Below, piece after piece: positions 27,101-36,381 of a stretch of 64,000 nt of DNA. Each line of letters starts with the position of its first letter. Within the stretch, counting starts at the first letter, position 1. The notes beneath the pieces were generated by a model. The model ran no database searches. It had not been told where the DNA came from and saw nothing but the letters and a program-made list of their open reading frames with translations. The stretch is from Balanoglossus misakiensis. Taxonomy: Eukaryota > Hemichordata. Location of the stretch: assembly GCA_040954595.2 (NCBI GenBank), contig CM082582.2, forward strand, positions 12,462,001 to 12,526,000, in the 5' to 3' direction. The translations under genes were made by a program, and so were the position numbers.

Positions 27101-30100
27101 TTTCATGAGCTATAACCCATGATTTTTTCAAAATCGGCCAAATTTTGAAATTCCGCAAAGTCGAAAAATTCTCATTTTTGGATGATTTTCATAAGCTATA
27201 ACCCATGATTTTTTCAAAAATCGGCCAAATTTTGAAATTCCGCAAAGTCGAAAAATTCTCATTTTTGGATGATTTTCATGAGCTATAACCATGATTTTTT
27301 CAAAAATCGGCCAAATTTTGAAATTCCGCAAAGTCGAAAAATTCTCATTTTTGGATGATTTTCATGAGCTATAACCCATGATTTTTTCAAAAATGGGCCA
27401 AATTTTGAAATTCCGCAAAGTCGAAAAATTCTCATTTTTGGATGATTTTCATGAGCTATAACCCATGATTTTTTCAAAAATCGGCCAAATTTTGAAATTC
27501 CGCAAAGTCGAAAAATTCTCATTTTTGGATGATTTTCATGAGCTATAACCCATGATTTTTTCAAAAATCGGCCAAATTTTGAAATTCCGCAAAGTCGAAA
27601 ATTTCTCATTTTTGGATGATTTTCATGAGCTATAACCCATGATTTTTTCAAAAATCGGCCAAATTTTGAAATTCCGCAAAGTCGAAAATTTCTCATTTTT
27701 GGATGATTTTCATGAGCTATAACCCATGATTTTTTCAAAAATCGGCCAAATTTTGAAATTCCGCAAAGTCGAAAAAATTCTCATTTTTGGATGATTTTCA
27801 TGAGCTATAACCCATGATTTTTTCAAAAATCGGCCAAATTTTGAAATTCCGCAAAGTCGAAAAATTCTCATTTTTGGATGATTTTCATGAGCTATAACCC
27901 ATGATTTTTTCAAAAATCGGCCAAATTTTGAAATTCCGCAAAGTCGAAAAATTCTCATTTTTGGATGATTTTCATGAGCTATAACCCATGATTTTTTTCA
28001 AAAATCGGCCAAATTTTGAAATTCCGCAAAGTCGAAAAATTCTCATTTTTGGATGATTTTCATGAGCTATAACCCATGATTTTTTCAAAAATCGGCCAAA
28101 TTTTGAAATTCCGCAAAGTCGAAAATTTCTCATTTTTGGATGATTTTCATGAGCTATAACCCATGATTTTTTCAAAATCAGCCAAATTTTGAAATTCCGC
28201 AAAGTCGAAAAATTCTCATTTTTGGATGATTTTCATGAGCTATAACCCATGATTTTTCAAAAATCGGCCAAATTTTGAAATTCCGCAAAGTCGAAAAATT
28301 CTCATTTTTGGATGATTTTCATGAGCTATAACCCATGATTTTTTCAAAAATCGGCCAAATTTTGAAATTCCGCAAAGTCGAAAAATTCTCATTTTTGGAT
28401 GATTTTCATGAGCTATAACCCATGATTTTTTCAAAAATCGGCCAAATTTTGAAATCTCGCAAAGTCGAAAAATTCTCATTTTTGGATGATTTTCATGAGC
28501 TATAACCCATGATTTTTTCAAAAATCGGCCAAATTTTGAAATTCCGCAAAGTCGAAAAATTCTCATTTTTGGATGATTTTCATGAGCTATAACCCATGAT
28601 TTTTCAAAAATCGGCCAAATTTTGAAATTCCGCAAAGTCGAAAAATTCTCATTTTTGGATGATTTTCATGAGCTATAACCCATGATTTTTTCAAAAATCG
28701 GCCAAATTTTGAAATTCCGCAAAGTCGAAAAAATTCTCATTTTTGGATGATTTTCATGAGCTATAACCCATGATTTTTTCAAAAATCGGCCAAATTTTGA
28801 AATTCCGCAAAGTCGAAAAATTCTCATTTTTGGATGATTTTCATGAGCTATAACCCATGATTTTTTCAAAAATCGGCCAAATTTTGAAATTCCGCAAAGT
28901 CGAAAAATTCTCATTTTTGGATGATTTTCATGAGCTATAACCCATGATTTTTTCAAAAATCGGCCAAATTTTGAAATTCCGCAAAGTCGAAAAATTCTCA
29001 TTTTTGGATGATTTTCATGAGCTATAACCCATGATTTTTTCAAAAATCGGCCAAATTTTGAAATTCCGCAAAGTCGAAAAATTCTCATTTTTGGATGATT
29101 TTCATGAGCTATAACCCATGATTTTTTCAAAAATCGGCCAAATTTTGAAATTCCGCAAAGTCGAAAAATTCTCATTTTTGGATGATTTTCATGAGCTATA
29201 ACCCATGATTTTTTCAAAAATCGGCCAAATTTTGAAATTCCGCAAAGTCGAAAAATTCTCATTTTTGGATAATTTTCATGAGCTATAACCCATGATTTTT
29301 TCAAAAATCGGCCAAATTTTGAAATTCCGCAAAGTCGAAAAATTCTCATTTTTGGATGATTTTCATGAGCTATAACCCATGATTTTTTCAAAAATCGGCC
29401 AAATTTTGAAATTCCGCAAAGTCGAAAAATTCTCATTTTTGGATGATTTTCATGAGCTATAACCCATGATTTTTTCAAAATCGGCCAATTTTGAAATTCC
29501 GCAAAGTCGAAAATTCTCATTTTTGGATGATTTTCATGAGCTATAACCCATGATTTTTTCAAAAATCGGCCAAATTTTGAAATTCCGCAAAGTCGAAAAA
29601 TTCTCATTTTTGGATGATTTTCATGAGCTATAACCCATGATTTTTTCAAAAATCGGCCAAATTTTGAAATTCCGCAAAGTCGAAAAATTCTCATTTTTGG
29701 ATGATTTTCATGAGCTATAACCCATGATTTTTTCAAAATCGGCCAAATTTTGAAATTCCGCAAAGTCGAAAAATTCTCATTTTTGGATGATTTTCATGAG
29801 CTATAACCCATGATTTTTTCAAAAATCGGCCAATTTTGAAATTCCGCAAAGTCGAAAAATTCTCATTTTTGGATGATTTTCATGAGCTATAACCCATGAT
29901 TTTTCAAAAATTCGGCCAAATTTTGAAATTACGCAAAGTCGAAAAATTCTCATTTTTGGATGATTTTCATGAGCTATAACCCATGATTTTTTCAAAAATC
30001 GGCCAAATTTTGAAATTCCGCAAAGTCGAAAAATTCTCATTTTTGGATGATTTTCATGAGCTATAACCCATGATTTTTTCAAAAATCGGCCAAATTTTGA

Positions 30101-31984
30101 AATTCCGCAAAGTCGAAAAATTCTCATTTTTGGATGATTTTCATGAGCTATAACCCATGATTTTTCAAAAATCGGCCAAATTTTGAAATTCCGCAAAGTC
30201 GAAAAATTCTCATTTTTGGATGATTTTCATGAGCTATAACCCATGATTTTTTCAAAAATCGGCCAAATTTTGAAATTCCGCAAAGTCGAAAAATTCTCAT
30301 TTTTGGATGATTTTCATGAGCTATAACCCATGATTTTTTCAAAAATCGGCCAAATTTTGAAATTCCGCAAAGTCGAAAATTTCTCATTTTTGGATGATTT
30401 TCATGAGCTATAACCCATGATTTTTTCAAAAATCGGCCAAATTTTGAAATTCCGCAAAGTCGAAAAATTCTCATTTTTGGATGATTTTCATGAGCTATAA
30501 CCCATGATTTTTTCAAAAATCGGCCAAATTTTGAACTTCCGCAAAGTCGAAAAATTCTCATTTTTTGATGATTTTCATGAGCTATAACCCATGATTTTTT
30601 CAAAAATCGGCCAAATTTTGAAATTCCGCAAAGTCGAAAATTTCTCATTTTTGGATGATTTTCATGAGCTATAACCCATGATTTTTTCAAAAATCGGCCA
30701 AATTTTGAAATTCCGCAAAGTCGAAAAATTCTCATTTTTGGATGATTTTCATGAGCTATACCCATGATTTTTTCAAAAATCGGCCAAATTTTGAAATTCC
30801 GCAAAGTCGAAAAATTCTCATTTTTGGATGATTTTCATGAGCTATAACCCATGATTTTTTCAAAAATCGGCCAAATTTTGAAATTCCGCAAAGTCGAAAA
30901 TTCTCATTTTTGGATGATTTTCATGAGCTATAACCCATGATTTTTTCAAAAATCGGCCAAATTTTGAAATTCCGCAAAGTCGAAAAATTCTCATTTTTGG
31001 ATGATTTTCATGAGCTATAACCCATGATTTTTTCAAAAATCGGCCAAATTTTGAAATTCCGCAAAGTCGAAAAATTCTCATTTTTGGATGATTTTCATGA
31101 GCTATAACCCATGATTTTTTCAAAAATCGGCCAAATTTTGAAATTCCGCAAAGTCGAAAAATTCTCATTTTTGGATGATTTTCATGAGCTATAACCCATG
31201 ATTTTTTCAAAAATGGGCCAAATTTTGAAATTCCGCAAAGTCGAAAAATTCTCATTTTTGGATGATTTTCATGAGCTATAACCCATGATTTTTTCAAAAA
31301 TCGGCCAAATTTTGAAATTCCGCAAAGTCGAAAAATTCTCATTTTTGGATGATTTTCATGAGCTATAACCCATGATTTTTTCAAAAATCGGCCAAATTTT
31401 GAAATTCCGCAAAGTCGAAAAATTCTCATTTTTGGATGATTTTCATGAGCTATAACCCATGATTTTTTCAAAAATCGGCCAAATTTTGAAATTCCGCAAA
31501 GTCGAAAAATTCTCATTTTTGGATGATTTTCATGAGCTATAACCCATGATTTTTTCAAAAATCGGCCAAATTTTGAAATTACGCAAAGTCGAAAAATTCT
31601 CATTTTTGGATGATTTTCATGAGCTATAACCCATGATTTTTTCAAAAATCGGCCAAATTTTGAAATTCCGCAAAGTCGAAAAATTCTCATTTTTGGATGA
31701 TTTTCATGAGCTATAACCCATGATTTTTTCAAAAATCGGCCAAATTTTGAAATTCCGCAAAGTCGAAAAATTCTCATTTTTGGATGATTTTCATGAGCTA
31801 TAACCCATGATTTTTTCAAAAATCGGCCAAATTTTGAAATTCCGCAAAGTCGAAAAATTCTCATTTTTGGATGATTTTCATGAGCTATAACCCATGATTT
31901 TTTCAAAAATCGGCCAAATTTTGAAATTCCGCAAAGTCGAAAAATTCTCATTTTTGGATGATTTTCATGAGCTATAACCCATGG
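12105..31984. repeat. 87-bp minisatellite array, about 228 unit lengths
   Basis: A 19.9-kb head-to-tail array of an 87-bp AT-rich unit (begins CATGAGCTATAACCCATG, contains CAAAAATCGGCC and CCGCAAAGTCGA, ends TTTTTGGATGATTTT). Units are nearly identical. Recurrent variants include GAAAAATTC to GAAAATTTC, TCCGC to CTCGC, TCCGC to TACGC, TCGGCC to TGGGCC, and single-base changes in homopolymers. Each unit contains a near-palindrome (GATTTTT-TC-AAAAATC). Because 87 is divisible by three and one minus-strand frame lacks stops, that frame stays open for up to 743 codons as a 29-residue repeat. I read this as accidental, because common variants change the amino acid and single-base indels are frequent. 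Confidence 0.97.
21677..21776. other. Assembly gap of exactly 100 N
   Basis: A 100-base run of N inside the minisatellite, with repeat units in the same orientation on both sides. The round number suggests a placeholder of unknown true size, so the real array may be much longer than shown. Confidence 0.98.
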
Positions 31985-32235
31985 TTTTTTCAAAAAAATG
32001 AAGAAATTTTGAAATTTAGCAAAGTCGAAAAATTGTCATTTTCGGATGATTTTCATGAGCTATAACCCATGGTTTTTTCAAAAAAGTGAAGAAATTTTGA
32101 AATTCCGCAAAGTCGAAAAATTGTCATTTTTGGATGATTTTCATGAGCTATATAACCCGTTTTTTTTTCAAAAAAGTGAAGAAATTTTGAAATTTCGCAA
32201 AGTCGAAAAATTGTCATTTTTGGATGATTTTCATG
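31985..32235. repeat. Class C variant units (about 88 bp) at the right edge
   Basis: Three units keep the CATGAGCTATA start and the AAAGTCGAAAAATTGTCATT block but carry GTGAAGAAATTTTGAAATT where the core units have CGGCCAAATTTTGAAATT. They form a distinct variant class confined to this edge. Confidence 0.9.
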
Positions 32236-32375
32236 ACCAAAATTTTCAAAGTCGAGAATTTGTCATTTTTTGAGAGGTCGTGAGCTTTAATCCATGCATC
32301 TGACATGAAAATGCCAAAACGACCAAAATTTTCAAAGTCGAGTATTTGTCATGAACGCTCAAAAAATGAGATTTT
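32236..32375. repeat. Class A unit remnants ending in an inverted fragment
   Basis: The sequence returns to the class A type seen on the far left (GACATGAAAATGCCAAAACG, then TTTTCAAAGTCGAG). Near 32350 it ends in ATGAACGCTCAAAAAATGA, the reverse complement of the class A motif TCATTTTTTGAGCGTTCAT, so the array terminates in a short inverted unit fragment. Confidence 0.85.
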
Positions 32376-32521
32376 ATGTCACTTACTTGCCAAACCCGGT
32401 TTGAAATCTCATAGCATCCACTGGTCTTCACTCGGCCATGGAACACATACAAAACCCTTACCTCATGTAATCACAGATGCATGGCCGGAATTATACAACT
32501 TACACACACACGCACAATAAC

Positions 32522-32700
32522 AATTTTTACCATCATTTTGTCAATGTACTTCACCCCGCTTATCTGGTCCTCGACCCCTCTTCAATTATGAGACTTTCCT
32601 TATTTACTTTTCAACTTAAACGTGCTGATCAATATAACGTACAGCAGACCTCTCTCCACATTAAGGAGTTTGACCCTTTACATCAGCTTGGTCTTTGCCA
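32522..32700 (+). repeat. 179-bp element directly upstream of NTF2L-1
   Basis: Second copy of the element at 8453-8631, in opposite orientation and of equal length. It ends 27 bp before the NTF2L-1 ATG, so it must overlap the 5'UTR or core promoter of that gene. Whether it supplies promoter function cannot be told from sequence. Confidence 0.8.
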
Positions 32701-32727
32701 GTTTCTGTGACTTGCTGTATATCAAAT

Positions 32728-35703
32728 ATGGCTTCCGATCTCAAATCTATCATAACTGGACGATTCAAAAGCATATGTGACACATTCGATACTGGTGACT
32801 TTCAAAAGGTTGCAAGCTTCTACACCACAGACGTCAAATTCGTTAAACCGGGAAAGGCTCCTGTAACTGGGCGTGATGGTAAGTACATGTAAAATGTCAT
32901 TTTCAATGTTTTTAAGTAAATTGTTTGCACCAAATCTATGATTGTGGAAGTGTATAGCATCTATAAGTCCTTTGTCTATGCTTCCTGCTTTGTTTAATGA
33001 CAACTGCTCATTAGGGGACCAAGCGCCCTCAGGCGCTTGGTCCCCTTCTGTTATTGCTGGAGTTTTTCTTCTTTCTTCTTGAGTCGTTTTTTGCTCCCGT
33101 TTTTCTCAAAATCGACGTGGCCTAGGACCTTGAAATTTGGCACGATGGTTGGGGCCCATGAGTACTGGTGCACCTGCCCTTTGAATTTTTAATTAGTCAC
33201 GTGACTTGGTGACTATAATCGAGCGAAATTTTCAAATTGACCTAATTTGCACGTTAATGGGGGCATGTACATTCTTTTCGCGATTTTTGTAGATCATGTG
33301 GCCAAAATCCCCTGTGCCAAATTTCAAGGTCCTAGGCCACGTCGATTTTGAGAAGAAGATTTTTGTAATATTTTTCACATTTTTTGGTGGGCTGAGGACG
33401 GACACTGGGGCATCGGACTTTGACCGTCATTACGTAATGTTGTGGAGATCTCATTAGCAGGCTACTCACTTCTGGCGGGTTGCAGTAGTCCTTGGAAAAT
33501 CGGCTGAAATACGTAAACTGACCAGTGATTATTTTCCACGGAATGAATTTTGGGACAACACATTATCGGAGTTCAGGCTGTGTTAGGGCGTTTTATTGAA
33601 TTACGCTGAGTTTGTTAGCTAATGCCGTTCAAATGTTTCTATCCAGACCCGGCTACACTGGTTAAATTCAATGTAATGCGGCCGCGGACTTTGACCCTCA
33701 GTCGCTAATGTGGCCGAAATACATCAGCAGACCAGTGATTTTCTTGCACGTAGGGAGTATGGTACCAGCAATAATCAGAGATCAGGCTTCGTTGCCGTTC
33801 AAAAGTTCCTACTTCAGTCGTGACGTTGCAACTGGACGTTCAGTATGGGGGTCGGCCCACAGGTGGCCGTGGGGGTTATCAGGTCGCCCGTAATGGCACG
33901 CAGCTTCATGCAGCTGTATGGGACCAAAATACTAGTAATACGTCCGATTCGGGGGTCACCTGTGACACCTGTGTAACTCAATTATGTGCGTAATTGTGGG
34001 GTCAATGAAAGGGATGCTAGCGTGGTATTTGTTGCACATGGATCAATTTGAAGTCCGATTTTCCTGTCAAGTTATGGGCGACCTTATGTGACATTTCACC
34101 TACTTTTGCTGAGTGAGCATCCATAGCAGATGCATGCAGCTTTGGCGTTGGGGGTGCGGGGGGCATATACGGATGGGACCATAATGATATACTAAAGGCG
34201 GGGTCCCCTGTTGCACCTGCCTAAGTCATTGATTTTGTACATTTAATTGGACACTAACCAACAGGGCAATATGTGTGGTTTTTGTTCCACAGGGACGAAT
34301 GTAAGTGTCAGTTTGTTTTTGCCCAAATGTATAAGTTGATTTGGATGACCTCTGTCATACAGTGCCATATCTCAGCCCGTTGTACAGGTGCAGCTTTGGT
34401 ATTTGGAGAGATGAAACTATCATGAAATGTCAAATACAGGGGGATACCTGCGACACCTGCTTGATTCATGTATTACGTGCATACCTAATGGTAGGCAAAG
34501 TGAAAGGGCTGCAAATGTAGGATTTGTTGCACATGACATAAACAGGAATGAAAATTTTTTGTCAAATTTTTGGGTGACCTCAGGTGTCCATTGACCTGCT
34601 TTCCATATGTTAGCACGCACATCATATATAGCCAGGTGTTTGGAGGGGTAGGGTAGGACCCTCTGCGTCATGAAATGCTAAATTCCTGGGGCCACCTGTA
34701 ACTTACTCGAGTAACTCATTATTATGGCCATATCTAATTTGACAAACCCAACCAGCGGGGATTTTCCGTTGTCTTGAATATGAACCAAATAAAAAAAATG
34801 TTGGGTACCCTCAGCTGACCTTTGAAGTATACTTACTGAAGTACTTACAACGTAGAAGTTCACCTTTGGTTGTTGTGTTTGTACTTGTTGTAGGACATGC
34901 ATTTCGGGTGGTTGCCTACTTCCCCATATCTCAACATCGAGAGCAAATACATACGGCCTACGCATTTGAATGGTACAACCCTGAATGGAGTCTAATGGTT
35001 ATTAACTCTATGCTTGGGCCCCTTCAATGCTGCTTGCAGCTTTAATTTCTTTTGATTTTCCTTAATGAAATTTTGCTGATTCATCCTCGGGCGTACTTAC
35101 AATGCTAAACAATGCTGCATTGTGACGGCTGTGTTAACTTACGTAAGGACAGATAGTTATAAGCCAACATCACGTGCCAGTGACACGAAATAATTCTCAG
35201 TCAGATTGTCTCTATGGAAACGCCAGTTTCATGACCATGCATTTTGTGACCTTTGCATCCTGGTATTTTGTTGGTATCTGTTTATTATTTTAAATTGAAA
35301 CTCCGGAGTTGCAATCATACTATTTAATTTGTGCACACTAAGTTACCATAGAACAAAATAATTATTTTTCTATGTTACAAAACGGGGAAGAAAGCTATGA
35401 GAAAAAAAAAAGAGACTGCGTTCTTCAGTATTACTGATGTCGAATTTTATAATCAGAACGTTTTATGTCTTTTCCACAGTTGTCATCCAATCGTGTGAGG
35501 AATCGGTTTCTACCGGAATGAAGATGTCAAGTCACGAAATCTTGCAAGTTGAGGGATCTGAGGATGGTCAGCTGGCATACTCTCTGTTACGAATCGAGGT
35601 GAATGGCCGGGATGGTGCTAAAGTTGCAAGCGTCAACAACGTCTTGATCTGGAGGAAAGTGGACGGCGTGTATCAAGTTTGTGTCGAAATTTTCAACATG
35701 TAA
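32728..35703 (+). CDS. NTF2L-1: NTF2-like (SnoaL/DUF4440-type) protein, 124 aa
   Basis: Two coding exons, 32728-32878 and 35480-35703, joined in phase 1 (donor G|GTAAGT, acceptor TTCCACAG). The length and pattern fit the NTF2-like fold: an N-terminal helix (MASDLKSII), a DTGDF-like turn, FYTTDV, a glycine-rich loop (PVTGRD) before the intron, then strands ending YQVCVEIFNM. The family (SnoaL-like/DUF4440) forms small dimeric cone-shaped proteins that may be enzymes or only ligand binders; no catalytic residues can be named here. The ATG is chosen because all three paralogues in this window begin MASD. The 2.6-kb intron carries a foldback element and old tandem repeats. AATAAA lies at 36078. 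The minisatellite ends about 350 bp upstream. Family assignment is by pattern recognition only. Confidence 0.82.
33013..33046. repeat. Perfect 15-bp stem, 4-nt loop palindrome in NTF2L-1 intron
   Basis: AGGGGACCAAGCGCC, loop CTCA, then the exact reverse complement. It lies about 60 bp before the left arm of the larger inverted repeat and is probably part of the same mobile element. Confidence 0.9.
33103..33354. mobile_element. Foldback/MITE-like element with 41-bp inverted repeats
   Basis: The 41-bp sequence at 33103-33143 recurs as an exact reverse complement at 33314-33354 (each contains GTGGCCTAGGACCTTGAAAT or its complement), separated by 170 bp. Perfect identity of the arms suggests recent origin or gene conversion between them. 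No transposase is encoded, so if mobile it would be non-autonomous. Outer boundaries and a target-site duplication were not identified. Confidence 0.65.
33950..34980. repeat. Diverged tandem repeat, about 245-bp period, four copies
   Basis: A related block recurs near 33954, 34199, 34438 and 34690: a G-run, then (T)CACCTGTGACACCTG-like sequence, AACTCATTATGTGCAT-like sequence, GAAAGGG and TTTGTTGCACA. The copies are strongly diverged. The repeat sits inside the NTF2L-1 intron and is much older than the foldback element beside it. Confidence 0.65.
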
Positions 35704-36077
35704 AGTCAGTGCCGGGTCACAGTATATGTTTGGTTCTGAAACCGGTGAAATGAAAGGTCTTTTCACTGTCTTCGAACTTTAAATGATAACGATTAATGGA
35801 CCATTTTTGCTGTTATATTGACAAGGTGGTGAGTGCGAAGATGCAGAAAGGACACTGACGTGAAGATGGGTTCTGAAATAGACAACATATAACTGAAAAC
35901 ACAAAACTTTAATAACTATAAAAAAGCAGCGTAATTCAGAGTCAATTGCTGACAGATTTGTCAGTTTAGCCTACGTAAGCTTATGGTTTCAATGTCCAAT
36001 CGAAACGGGCGTAGAAGTGACCACTCAAATGATGTATAAGCTCAAACAGTGTATGTGAATTTGAAATGTGTTTCTGT

Positions 36078-36083
36078 AATAAA
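36078..36083 (+). terminator. Polyadenylation signal AATAAA, NTF2L-1
   Basis: First canonical AATAAA downstream of the NTF2L-1 stop, 375 bp after it and about 300 bp before the copine start codon. Confidence 0.55.
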
Positions 36084-36381
36084 TAGAACGGTTCAGTATA
36101 TTGCATAGTCAAAGCGAGTTTTTTTATATCTTTGATAAAGATTTGTTGCCGATCCCTCGCAAGAGCATAACTATCGACCAGGTACTTAACTTCCTATTCG
36201 GTCGACCGACTGTAAGGTAACAGTGCGACGTTATCTCCTGTGGAGCGAGGAAGTATTCGCGACAGCCGGTAGAATCTTTGTTTTGATCTTTGCTCTCTAG
36301 AGCATGCGCGACTTTTTTGACTCGCTCTTTATAACCACTCAACCATAAGCCTGTTGACCTATTTAAAAATTTATTATCAAG

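Noticed and set aside
12105-31984. Resemblance to a CRISPR array because of regular repeats.
   Set aside because: The units are directly adjacent with no unique spacers, and the surrounding genes are eukaryotic with introns.
12016-31993. Many minus-strand open frames (up to 743 codons) of a 29-residue repeat, as if a giant repetitive protein gene.
   Set aside because: The frame exists because the unit is 87 bp and lacks stops in one frame. Variants change amino acids freely, frameshifts are common, and there is no promoter, splice or non-repeat coding context.
33013-33046. Perfect GC-rich hairpin as a transcription terminator.
   Set aside because: It lies inside a eukaryotic intron next to larger inverted repeats, so a mobile-element origin is more likely.
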